Positions 26,266-34,057 of a stretch of 54,647 nucleotides of DNA are shown here, piece after piece. The translations under genes were made by a program, and so were the position numbers. Numbering within the stretch: the first letter of the stretch is position 1; every line of letters begins with the position of its first letter. Origin of the DNA: CAYONQ01 sp964405375 (GTDB lineage Bacteria > Planctomycetota > Phycisphaerae > Sedimentisphaerales > Anaerobacaceae). Location: NCBI GenBank assembly GCA_964405375.1, contig CAYONQ010000006.1, positions 1 to 54,647 of the forward strand, in the 5' to 3' direction. The notes beneath the pieces are model-generated. The model saw nothing but the letters and a program-made list of their open reading frames with translations. It did not search any database and was not told where the DNA came from.

Positions 26266-27753
26266 ATGAGTGGTATTTTTGGAGTAGTCTCGAAAAAGAA
26301 TTGCGCCGAAACCCTTTTCTATGGCACGGATTATCATTCGCATCTGGGGACCGAATATGGAGGTATGGCGGTGCTTGGGAAAGATTTCGCCCGCCAAATA
26401 CACGACCTCAGCCAGAGCCAGTTTAGATCGAAATTTTATGATGATTACAAGCACATAGTCGGCAACAAGGGTATTGGCGTTATCAGTGACTATGATGAAC
26501 AACCCATCTATCTGAATTCAAAATTCGGGCCATTTTGTATAGTAACCAGCGGATTTGTGGAAAACGCCGAGCGCCTGGCGAAAAAACTGCTAAAACAGGG
26601 GGTGTCCTTCAGCGAGGTAAGCAAAAGGGCGGTTAATACTCCGGAGTTAATAGCAAAGTTAGTCAACCGGGGAAACGATTTGATAGACGGCATAGAAAAC
26701 GTATTTGATTCTATAGAGGGCTCCTGTTCACTTTTATTGTTGCATAAAGACGGTATATACGCAGCAAGAGACAGATTCGGATACACACCCCTTATTGTCG
26801 GCAAGGGGGAAGATGCATGGGCGGTAACCGCGGAGACCACCGCATTTCCAAACAACGGATTTGAGATTACAAAATACCTTCAACCAGGGGAGATAATCCT
26901 GATAAATGAAGATGGCATAGCGCAAAGAAGGCCAGGCGGGAGAAATATAAACCAGATTTGTGCATTCTTGTGGATATATACCGGCTTTCCCGCTTCGAGC
27001 TATGAAGGGATAAATGTGGAAGTAGTTCGGGAAAGATGCGGTCGGTCCCTTGCAAAACGCGATAAGGATATTGAGGTTGACCTTGTCTCAGGGGTTCCAG
27101 ACTCCGGGTGTGCCCACGGATTAGGGTACGCGATGGAATCGGGTAAACCATTCAGACGCCCGCTTGTTAAATACACACCAGGATACGGCAGAAGCTATAC
27201 ACCACCTTCACAGCAGACACGTGACCTGATTGCAAAGATGAAACTTATCCCCATTAAAGAGGTAATTGAAGGCAACAGCATCGTTGTTTGTGAGGATTCT
27301 ATTGTAAGGGGGACGCAGCTTAAGAATTTCACTATAAAGAAACTGTGGGACTGCGGCGCCAAAAAGATACACGTAAGGCCTGCCTGTCCACCTTTGATGT
27401 TTCCGTGCAGGTTTAATCTTTCCACTCGCTCCACCAGTGAGCTTGCCGCCCGCAAAGCGATTCGCAGCTTGGAAGGTAGCGACCTGAAGGATGTGTCGGA
27501 ATATATCGATGCAAATTCTGAAAAGTACAAAAGGATGGTGGAGTGGATTGCCGAAGACCTGGGCGTCTCAACACTGCGATATCAGACTGTGGATGATATG
27601 GTTAAAGCCATCGGACGGCCCAAAGAAGAACTCTGTTTGTACTGCTGGACCGGCGAATGCCCGAAGAAAGCCGCTCCGAAACCGGCAATAGATATAGTGG
27701 ACGTAAAGAAATCACCTGCGAAGAAGCCAACAGAGGTAAAGGCCGCACTCTAA
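26266..27753 (+). CDS. PurF-like protein with Ser in place of the nucleophile Cys
   Basis: Homologous to amidophosphoribosyltransferase over its length: N-terminal MSGIFGVVSKKN, HSHLGTEYGGMAV, PRPP loop IVVCEDSIVRGTQ, and Cys residues in NQICAFLW, MFPCRFN and LYCWTGEC where Fe-S ligands of PurF lie. The residue after the initiator Met is Ser, where class II amidotransferases have the catalytic Cys. Glutamine hydrolysis by the usual route is therefore not expected. It may use free ammonia, act on another base, or regulate PurF. AGGAGG precedes the ATG. The C-terminus adds a Lys/Ala-rich tail. Confidence 0.85.
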   Translation: MSGIFGVVSKKNCAETLFYGTDYHSHLGTEYGGMAVLGKDFARQIHDLSQSQFRSKFYDDYKHIVGNKGIGVISDYDEQPIYLNSKFGPFCIVTSGFVENAERLAKKLLKQGVSFSEVSKRAVNTPELIAKLVNRGNDLIDGIENVFDSIEGSCSLLLLHKDGIYAARDRFGYTPLIVGKGEDAWAVTAETTAFPNNGFEITKYLQPGEIILINEDGIAQRRPGGRNINQICAFLWIYTGFPASSYEGINVEVVRERCGRSLAKRDKDIEVDLVSGVPDSGCAHGLGYAMESGKPFRRPLVKYTPGYGRSYTPPSQQTRDLIAKMKLIPIKEVIEGNSIVVCEDSIVRGTQLKNFTIKKLWDCGAKKIHVRPACPPLMFPCRFNLSTRSTSELAARKAIRSLEGSDLKDVSEYIDANSEKYKRMVEWIAEDLGVSTLRYQTVDDMVKAIGRPKEELCLYCWTGECPKKAAPKPAIDIVDVKKSPAKKPTEVKAAL

Positions 27754-27808
27754 CTTAAGCACACTCGCAACGGGAACAGCAGTGTAACTCGATGCTCGGC
27801 GATGATTG

Positions 27809-27829
27809 CCGCCGGAAGGCGTCCTGTGG
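27809..27829. repeat. Conserved-loop hairpin repeat, copy 3
   Basis: CCGC, core CGGAAGGCGTCCT, GTGG. The stem pairs with one G-U. It lies just before the start of the membrane-protein gene, in what would be its 5' leader. Confidence 0.7.
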
Positions 27830-27848
27830 ACTGCGGCCGGAATATAAA

Positions 27849-28874
27849 ATGCCGAACACCAAACTCAGCAAGCTCATCGCAGCAGCGTTACTTTACGCCG
27901 GCTTCGCTGTCTATCTTTATCAGCCCTATTTCAAACACTTCAACGAATTACGGTTTCTTGTCGTCATAAACGCCTGCTTGGCCTGTTTAGGCGTTTACGT
28001 GCTGAGCCGGCGGTGGGTGGGCTCGTTTGCGTGCTCGTTTTTTGCAGGGGCGACCTACGGCTTCGGGCCTTTTGCACTGGCGCTGGCCGGCTACCATCCG
28101 ACGGCGGGGCTTTTGGTTGCAGCCGTCCCTTGGCTTTTCTGCCCCGCTGTGTTCGGCCCTACCTGTGGTAGAGCTAAGGCCAAGTGGCGGTGGGTGAGCT
28201 GGCTGTTTTCGACATTACCGTTTCTGGCGATAATATCGTTTTTTCAGTTATCCGCCCGCTGGCGGTTGTTTGCAATTCCGGTACAGACAAAACTGCACCT
28301 GTCCGATTTGGCTTTTCTATTAGCTCCGCTCGCGGCGGCAGAACGGGGCTTGACACCTCTCGGCCTCTACCATGTTCCGATGGCATTTCTGATTGTGGGT
28401 GGCTCGATGCTGCTGGCGGCACGGCGATTCGGCACATTGATAATCTTTGCCGTTGGCGTGATACTTGGCTTTTGCAATCCTGTTTTTAATGTCAGCCCTG
28501 TCATCTGGCTGGCGATTCCCCTTTTATGCTGCTCGATACTTATAGGGGTGGGGATGCAGGGACTTGTCTTAGCTGGCTTCGCCGATAGAAAATTGCTGCT
28601 GATAACAGCGGCGGTTATGGTGGTGCTTTCAATAATAACACTATTACTGGCAGCGGAGTGCTTTCAGGTATTCGCAGGACTTGGGGCGAAGGCCGGCAGA
28701 ATCTTTGCTCAGGCAGCAAAGATGTACATACTCGGTGCGGTTGCGATAACCATCATATTTTTTACAGTGCGTGCAAAATTACGTATTCACCCGCTTCGGC
28801 TTACTGTGCTGTGCTCGGCGGCGGCTATCGATATATTCCTCAGCGCAAGATTTATCGTTGACAGCACCTTTTGA
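27849..28874 (+). CDS. Polytopic membrane protein of unknown function
   Basis: About 340 residues with roughly ten hydrophobic segments, from LIAAALLYAGFAVYLY to a final IDIFLSARFIV. I recognise no family. I start at the ATG at 27849 because the upstream in-frame codons are encoded by a dispersed hairpin repeat. The segment near 28159-28176 (CTACC TGT GGTAG plus AGCTA) matches the interior of the MITE-like repeat and encodes the atypically charged loop CGRAKAKW. Neighbours give no clue to function. Confidence 0.65.
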   Translation: MPNTKLSKLIAAALLYAGFAVYLYQPYFKHFNELRFLVVINACLACLGVYVLSRRWVGSFACSFFAGATYGFGPFALALAGYHPTAGLLVAAVPWLFCPAVFGPTCGRAKAKWRWVSWLFSTLPFLAIISFFQLSARWRLFAIPVQTKLHLSDLAFLLAPLAAAERGLTPLGLYHVPMAFLIVGGSMLLAARRFGTLIIFAVGVILGFCNPVFNVSPVIWLAIPLLCCSILIGVGMQGLVLAGFADRKLLLITAAVMVVLSIITLLLAAECFQVFAGLGAKAGRIFAQAAKMYILGAVAITIIFFTVRAKLRIHPLRLTVLCSAAAIDIFLSARFIVDSTF

Positions 28875-28880
28875 ATCGAG

Positions 28881-29168
28881 TTACGAGCTGAACGTCTCTC
28901 GCTCGATTTGTCCGAGGTAGAATCGGCCGTCCTTTTGCATAAAATTTATGATAGTGTCAAACCGTTCGTGTATGAAGCTGGTATCATTGGAGACAATCGC
29001 AATGCCGATGACGGCGCCGTTTTTATTGCCGTGTGCGTCAACTTCCGCGATTGAGATATTGAACCTCACTTTTAGCCGGCCGATTATGCTCTTGACGATG
29101 CCTCGCTTTTCCTTAAGCGAGGTTATGCCGTTCAAATGCAATCGTGCTGTCATCACGCCGACAATCAT
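28881..29168 (-). CDS. DUF503 (YlxP-like) protein
   Basis: A 95-residue protein matching the DUF503 family: MIVGVMTARLHLNGITSLKEKRGIVKSI-type start followed by VRFNISIAEVDAHG. In many bacteria this family lies next to rbfA or infB and has been linked loosely to ribosome or RNA processes; no such neighbour is present here. It is convergent with the preceding membrane-protein gene and divergent from dxs. Confidence 0.8.
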   Translation of the reverse strand: MIVGVMTARLHLNGITSLKEKRGIVKSIIGRLKVRFNISIAEVDAHGNKNGAVIGIAIVSNDTSFIHERFDTIINFMQKDGRFYLGQIERETFSS

Positions 29169-29317
29169 ATTTTGTCGCTCGGTATTTCGTTATTCGTACC
29201 TTGCATTATAGCTTTTTCCGCCGAGATTGCAACGGTAATCAAGTGTCGAGCCCCGCACCAGTTGACCCGGAACCAAGGGTTGCTCTCTGGCTATCAGACA
29301 AAGACCCTCGATTCGCT

Positions 29318-29338
29318 CCGCAGGGCGCCTTCCGGCGG
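29318..29338. repeat. Conserved-loop hairpin repeat, copy 4
   Basis: CCGC, core AGGGCGCCTTCCG, GCGG, with a perfectly paired stem and two core changes. It lies between DUF503 and the dxs promoter. Confidence 0.7.
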
Positions 29339-29364
29339 GACAATTGGTGGGGGGGTGGTTTTGA

Positions 29365-29393
29365 TTGAAATTTGTGGCTTTGTTCTGTATAAT
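29365..29393 (+). promoter_or_regulatory. Near-consensus sigma70 promoter for dxs
   Basis: TTGAAA, 17 bases, TATAAT. Transcription would begin around 29400, only about five bases before the dxs ATG, which predicts a leaderless or nearly leaderless mRNA. No Shine-Dalgarno sequence precedes this ATG. Confidence 0.6.
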
Positions 29394-29404
29394 GACTTGC
29401 TTGT

Positions 29405-31384
29405 ATGGGTGAATTATTAGACCAAATAGATAGTCCCGATGACTTGAAGAAGCTGTCAGTGGACCAGCTTGCGGGCTTGGCCGGTGAAATACGGCAGTTT
29501 ATTCTCGATTCAGTCAGCAGGACCGGCGGGCATTTAGCCAGCAACCTCGGTGCAGTCGAGTTAACGCTGGCCCTGCACTATGCCTTCGACTTCAAGACCG
29601 ATAAGCTGCTCTGGGACGTCGGCCATCAGTGCTACACCCACAAAATCATTACCGGAAGGAAAGATAGCTTCGCTCATCTTCGCCACGCTGGCGGCCCAAG
29701 TGGATTTCCAAATCCTGATGAAAGCATATACGACCAGTTCACCGTCGGCCACGCCGGCACCTCAATAGCGACGGCAATCGGAATGGCTTTAGGTGAACAG
29801 ATACGACAGAAAACAGAAGGCAGAGAACAGAAAACAGAAGGCAGAGAACAGAAGGCAGAGGACAGAGGACAGAAGACAGAAGATGGACGAGCGACGAATA
29901 AAATCGTTGCGCTTGTCGGTGACGCCAGTATCGTTAACGGCAGCAGCTTTGAGGCACTGAACAATCTCGGATTAGTCAAGAGGCAATTGCTTATAGTATT
30001 AAACGACAACTCAATGGCGATAGACCCTACCGCCGGGGCGTTAGCAAAATACTTTTCCAAGGTCCGCCTCAGCCATACTTATGAGGATTTGCGAAAGACG
30101 ACCACAAATATTCTCGAGCGCCTGCCCGTTATCGGCAAAAGTGTGGAAGAGGCGGTCGAGAGGATTAAAAAAGGTATTCGAATGGCGCTGCCGACCAGCC
30201 AGATGTTCGAGAGTTTAAATATCCCTTACTTCGGTCCCGTTGATGGCCACGACATCGGCTCGCTTATACAGTTGTTCAGCGCATTGGCCCAGTTAAACAC
30301 GGCTGTGATTCTGCACGTTTACACGAAGAAGGGCAAGGGTTTCAGTCCCGCTGAGCAGGACCGGCCCAGATTTCATTCGACCGGCCCGTTCAAGATAAAC
30401 GGAGACCTTGTAGAGGCCGGTACCACCGCTGCCGCCAGACCCAGCTTCACCCGTGTTTTCGGTGAGCATTTGACAAAATTGGCCCAGACCGACAGCCGAA
30501 TCGTCGCTATAACCTCGGCAATGTGTGACGGCACGGGATTAGCTGAATTCCGAAAGAGGTTTCCCGACAGATTTTACGATGTCGGTATCGCCGAAGGTAC
30601 CGCCGTCGATATCGCAGCCGGCATGGCAAAGACCGGTGCAAGGCCCGTCGTCTGTATCTATTCGACCTTCCTTCAGCGAAGTTTCGACCAGATATTCCAG
30701 GAGGTGGCTTTGCAGAATTTGCCTGTTGTTTTTTGCATCGACAGGGCGGGCGTCGTCGGCTCCGACGGCCCGACGCATCATGGACTGATGGACGTCGGCT
30801 TTTTGCGAATGATGCCGAATATGGTGCTGACAGCCCCTGCCGACGGCCTCGAATTAGAATTGGCTTTAGATTTTGCCTTGGGAGAGAACAGGCCGGTCTG
30901 TATAAGGTATCCGAAGGACCTTGTTCCGGCCGACGAGTTTGACAGAACCGCCTGTGCCCGGCCGTTTGAGCTCGGCAAAGGTGTGGTGCTGGCAAGCAGT
31001 CCTAAATCGGCTGTTGCGATTGTCAGTTACGGCGTTGTGCTCACGGAGGCCCTCGCCGCCGCCCATTTGCTGCAGCGTGAGGCGATTGAAGTTGACCTCA
31101 TAAATGCCCGCTTTGCCGCTCCTATCGATGAAAAAATCATTTCTCTGCTTGGTAAGGGCAAGGGTATAATAACCGTGGAGGACCATCGTCTCGCCTGCGG
31201 GTTCGGCTCAGCCGTTCTCGAATCGGCTGTTGCTGTCCTCGGTGGGCAGATTAAAGAACGGTTAACTATGATTGGGCCGTCCAAAAGGTTCATAAAACAC
31301 GATTCCCGAAGCCGACAGCTTATGGAAGCTGGCATAATTGCCGATAAAATAGCACAGACGGTGAAAAAGATGCTAAAGTCATAG
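29405..31384 (+). CDS. dxs: 1-deoxy-D-xylulose-5-phosphate synthase with a heptad-repeat insertion
   Basis: Thiamine diphosphate enzyme that condenses pyruvate and glyceraldehyde-3-phosphate, the entry to the MEP isoprenoid pathway. Motifs: GGHLASNLGAVELTLALHY, DVGHQCYTHKI and, in the second domain, YDVGIAEGTAVDIAAGMA and DRAGVVGSDGPTHHG. The ThDP motif reads GDASIVNGSSFEALNN, with Ala where many have GDG. Just before it an insertion of about 26-30 residues (QKTEGRE repeated) is encoded by a heptamer array at 29807-29883. The insertion is in frame and in a loop, so activity may be kept. Confidence 0.94.
   Translation: MGELLDQIDSPDDLKKLSVDQLAGLAGEIRQFILDSVSRTGGHLASNLGAVELTLALHYAFDFKTDKLLWDVGHQCYTHKIITGRKDSFAHLRHAGGPSGFPNPDESIYDQFTVGHAGTSIATAIGMALGEQIRQKTEGREQKTEGREQKAEDRGQKTEDGRATNKIVALVGDASIVNGSSFEALNNLGLVKRQLLIVLNDNSMAIDPTAGALAKYFSKVRLSHTYEDLRKTTTNILERLPVIGKSVEEAVERIKKGIRMALPTSQMFESLNIPYFGPVDGHDIGSLIQLFSALAQLNTAVILHVYTKKGKGFSPAEQDRPRFHSTGPFKINGDLVEAGTTAAARPSFTRVFGEHLTKLAQTDSRIVAITSAMCDGTGLAEFRKRFPDRFYDVGIAEGTAVDIAAGMAKTGARPVVCIYSTFLQRSFDQIFQEVALQNLPVVFCIDRAGVVGSDGPTHHGLMDVGFLRMMPNMVLTAPADGLELELALDFALGENRPVCIRYPKDLVPADEFDRTACARPFELGKGVVLASSPKSAVAIVSYGVVLTEALAAAHLLQREAIEVDLINARFAAPIDEKIISLLGKGKGIITVEDHRLACGFGSAVLESAVAVLGGQIKERLTMIGPSKRFIKHDSRSRQLMEAGIIADKIAQTVKKMLKS
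29807..29883. repeat. Heptamer array inside dxs
   Basis: Eleven units of the form CAGARRR. The first six form a 21-base unit (CAGAAAA, CAGAAGG, CAGAGAA) repeated exactly, which is seven codons, so the protein has the repeat QKTEGRE-QKTEGRE-QKAEDRG-QKTEDGR. Confidence 0.85.
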
Positions 31385-31430
31385 TAAAAACTTACTTACG
31401 CGCTTTTGCTTTTATTTAACGAGATATGGG

Positions 31431-32297
31431 ATGCGAGCAACAAGCAACGAGCCAGTGCCCAGATTGGTAATATTCAGCGACCCGAAAAAAGGCCGCGCCG
31501 CCGAGGTAATTGCCGATTTTAGCGACTTTGTGAAGGGCAAGGCCGACATCGTCGCCACTTGCGGTATAGACCGGTGTACCGTTGATATTCTCGATAAGTG
31601 TGATTTTGCCGTTGTTTTCGGCGGTGATGGCAGCATCATCTCGGCTGCGAGGACCTTAAGCCAGACCTCTGTGCCGGTGATAGGCGTCAACCTCGGAAAG
31701 CTCGGCTTTTTGGCGGAGTTCAGCGTTGACGAGCTTAAGGAATTTTTCCCTGCTTTAGCGTCAGGAAAGACCCATGTGGAAAAACGGATGATGCTGGGCT
31801 GCGTGGTTTTCCACGCCGGGAAGGAGAGGTTCTGCTCGGCGGCGCTGAATGATGTCTTCATCGCTGCAGGACCACCTTTTAGAATGGTTGAACTGAAGAT
31901 AACGGTGGATGGTCAGCCGTTAGCCGGCTGTGTAAGTGATGGGCTTGTAATCTCCACTCCGACCGGCTCGACCGCCTATAATATGTCCGCCGGAGGGCCG
32001 ATATTGTCCGGTGAGATGCAGGCGATGGTTATCACGCCTCTTTGCCCCCATTCGCTTAGTTTCAGGCCGATTGTTATCAATGCCGACAGCACGGTGGAGG
32101 TCTTTGGTGTTCGTGTTAATGAGGGCACGACCGTCTCGGTCGATGGTCAGGCCTCGTTGGGCCTGTCGGTTGATGATGTGGTCAGGGTCGAAAGGCATAA
32201 GGGTGATTTTCTGATTGTCAATAATCCGCTGCGAACCCAGTGGGATACCCTCGCCACCAAGCTTAGCTGGGCTGAAAAGCCGAAGTATCTAAAATAG
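31431..32297 (+). CDS. nadK: NAD kinase
   Basis: Phosphorylates NAD+ to NADP+. The nucleotide motif FGGDGSIISAAR is near residue 65; GVNLGKLGFLAEF and DGLVISTPTGSTAYNMSAGGPI follow, all conserved in the family. 288 residues is the normal length. The first codons (MRATSNEP) are encoded by heptamer-like sequence (GCGAGCA, ACAAGCA, ACGAGCC), so the true start may have shifted when that sequence arrived. It follows dxs by 46 bases and is probably co-transcribed. Confidence 0.92.
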   Translation: MRATSNEPVPRLVIFSDPKKGRAAEVIADFSDFVKGKADIVATCGIDRCTVDILDKCDFAVVFGGDGSIISAARTLSQTSVPVIGVNLGKLGFLAEFSVDELKEFFPALASGKTHVEKRMMLGCVVFHAGKERFCSAALNDVFIAAGPPFRMVELKITVDGQPLAGCVSDGLVISTPTGSTAYNMSAGGPILSGEMQAMVITPLCPHSLSFRPIVINADSTVEVFGVRVNEGTTVSVDGQASLGLSVDDVVRVERHKGDFLIVNNPLRTQWDTLATKLSWAEKPKYLK

Positions 32298-32319
32298 ACG
32301 GTGTAAAAGGGGTTAATTT

Positions 32320-33981
32320 ATGAACATATTGCTGCGTAATAGGGTATTTAGGATTATGAAAGTTCGGCTGGCGTTTATCACAGTAGGTATGCTTCTTATT
32401 TTCTTTTCGGTAGCTGTCGGGGCTGTTGACAACCCCGTCGGCTCAGGATTAGTTCCGCCCAGCACTTTCCGCAGCGGCCTGGTTCGAAGCCCTAACCCCA
32501 TTGATACAAGCGGCAACCTGCTGATTACCGGTAATATCCGTGGCGGCAGGTACTTTCGCGGCGTCGTGCCGTATCGAGCACCCTCGGATTTTGTAGCGGC
32601 AGCCGGCTCGGTACCGTATAGTTCGTCTTCACTCGATTCCTTTTTGAGAGATTCAGCCGGCTCGGAGGATTTTGGCCGTTATACGGGTCGTTATGCAGGT
32701 AGATACGGGTCGTATTATTCGCCCACGGCCACGGTAGCCACTACAAGGCCCGGCAGCCGGGGCGTCTTTACTCCGCCGACCGCTTATGGCACCACATCTG
32801 CTGCGAGGATTAATGACCGTATTGATGACGGATTTACTCAGCAAACTCTGCTGCAGTCCGCAGGACGCCTTACGGCGGACCAGCAATTGTCCGGCTGGGA
32901 CACCGCTGCATCTTACGACGGGTACAGGCAGTCTTCCCTTGCTGGCTACCCGTATTCGGCCGTGGGTGACGTCGGCACTGCAGTAAGTCGCGGGGTAGGA
33001 GTCAGCAGGCCGTTGTCAGTCGGCGCTGGGCAACTGGAAAAAGGGCTGTTAAGTGAGGTTGAGAAGTACCGGCAAAGCAGAAGGTTGACCGCCGAGCAGA
33101 CCGAGGAGCAGATGGAACAGTTCCAGCGTCAACTTCAATATGTAGCCGATAGAGCAGCCGAGCTTGAGAAAGAGCTTACCGGAGACTCTTCATCGTTGTC
33201 CGGCCCGGAGACGCCGGAGGATATTCTGCAATCTTTTGTCCGCAGTCCGGCGGACTCTGCGAGGACGCCTTACGGCGAGGCACAGGTGCCGGACGACCAG
33301 GCCCGCCAGCAGGAGCTTGATGTCTATGAGCAAATGAGACAGCAGGTTGGAGACTACCAAAAAACACTTGAACAGCCGGGCCAGCCCGGCCAGACCGAAG
33401 CAGATGCCGAGGGCCAGGAGAAGGCCTCGCCGTTGGATGGAATTTTCGAGCAGGTCGATTTATCTGTCAGGGCCAAGGCCATTTTGGGTGAACATAAGAC
33501 CTTTGCCGGTTTTTCGGAAGATAAATTCAATCAGCATATCAGAGCCGCCGAACAGTATCTCAAAGAGGGTAAATACTATCGCGCTGCCGATGCTTATACT
33601 CTGGCCTCAATTTACAAGCCGGACGACCCTCTTGCCTATGCCGGCAAGGGCCACGCACTGTTTGCCGCCGGCGAATATATGAGCAGTGCCCTGTTTCTTT
33701 CCAGGGCTCTCGAGATTTTCCCCGGATACGTACACTTTAAGGTCGACATTGTAGCTATGCTCGGTGACCAGGATAAAATCGAGACCAGATTAGCCGATGT
33801 TAGGCAGTGGGTGCAGATGACCGATGCCGCTGAGCTGCGTTTTTTACTTGCATACGTTTATTACCAGATGGGCAGATTTGAATGGGCTAAAAAGGCCGTT
33901 GATGGCGCCTACGAAAAGATGCCCACCCCCGCTGTGACCACGCTTAAAAAAGCCATCGACGAGACGATAGAATCAGATTAG
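32320..33981 (+). CDS. Exported TPR-like protein carrying two hairpin repeats
   Basis: A 553-residue protein with a signal peptide (FITVGMLLIFFSVAVGAVDN). Low-complexity Tyr/Gly/Ser/Arg-rich sequence runs to about residue 230 (GRYTGRYAGRYGSYYS). A Gln/Glu-rich coiled coil covers 240-290. TPR-like helices run from about residue 400 to the end (HIRAAEQYLKEGKYYRAADAYTLA, AYAGKGHALFAAGEYMSSALFLSRAL). Hairpin repeats at 32856-32880 and 33262-33274 are translated in frame. The stop codon lies at the edge of a large palindrome. Function unknown, probably a periplasmic scaffold. Confidence 0.7.
   Translation: MNILLRNRVFRIMKVRLAFITVGMLLIFFSVAVGAVDNPVGSGLVPPSTFRSGLVRSPNPIDTSGNLLITGNIRGGRYFRGVVPYRAPSDFVAAAGSVPYSSSSLDSFLRDSAGSEDFGRYTGRYAGRYGSYYSPTATVATTRPGSRGVFTPPTAYGTTSAARINDRIDDGFTQQTLLQSAGRLTADQQLSGWDTAASYDGYRQSSLAGYPYSAVGDVGTAVSRGVGVSRPLSVGAGQLEKGLLSEVEKYRQSRRLTAEQTEEQMEQFQRQLQYVADRAAELEKELTGDSSSLSGPETPEDILQSFVRSPADSARTPYGEAQVPDDQARQQELDVYEQMRQQVGDYQKTLEQPGQPGQTEADAEGQEKASPLDGIFEQVDLSVRAKAILGEHKTFAGFSEDKFNQHIRAAEQYLKEGKYYRAADAYTLASIYKPDDPLAYAGKGHALFAAGEYMSSALFLSRALEIFPGYVHFKVDIVAMLGDQDKIETRLADVRQWVQMTDAAELRFLLAYVYYQMGRFEWAKKAVDGAYEKMPTPAVTTLKKAIDETIESD
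32856..32880. repeat. Conserved-loop hairpin repeat, copy 5 (inside TPR gene)
   Basis: GTCCGC, core AGGACGCCTTACG, GCGGAC. The 6-bp stem is perfect, the best copy in the window. Read as QSAGRLTADQ. Confidence 0.8.
33246..33280. repeat. Rearranged hairpin repeat, copy 6 (inside TPR gene)
   Basis: The core AGGACGCCTTACG (33262-33274) is intact but the stem is weak. Immediately upstream lies GTCCGGCGGAC, which looks like both arms of the copy-5 stem joined without a loop. Read as SARTPYGEA. Confidence 0.6.
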
Positions 33982-34005
33982 CCCCGCCCAGCGCGCTGGG
34001 TGGGG
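33982..34005. terminator. GC-rich 11-bp palindrome after the TPR gene
   Basis: CCCCGCCCAGC, GC, GCTGGGTGGGG with one G-T pair in the stem. It begins right after the TPR stop codon and could end transcription, but no T tract follows. Its outer sequence resembles the palindrome inside recJ (9745-9775), so it may be a repeat-family member. Confidence 0.55.
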
Positions 34006-34057
34006 TTAGCAGATAGCGTATAGAAAAATAAACCTGTCCGTTGTATACTAAACACTG

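Noticed and set aside
29924..29930. Inactive Dxs because GDG reads GDA
   Set aside because: The flanking ThDP motif, including the Asp and the Asn pair, is intact, and I believe Ala occurs here in related DXS. I do not regard it as evidence of inactivation.
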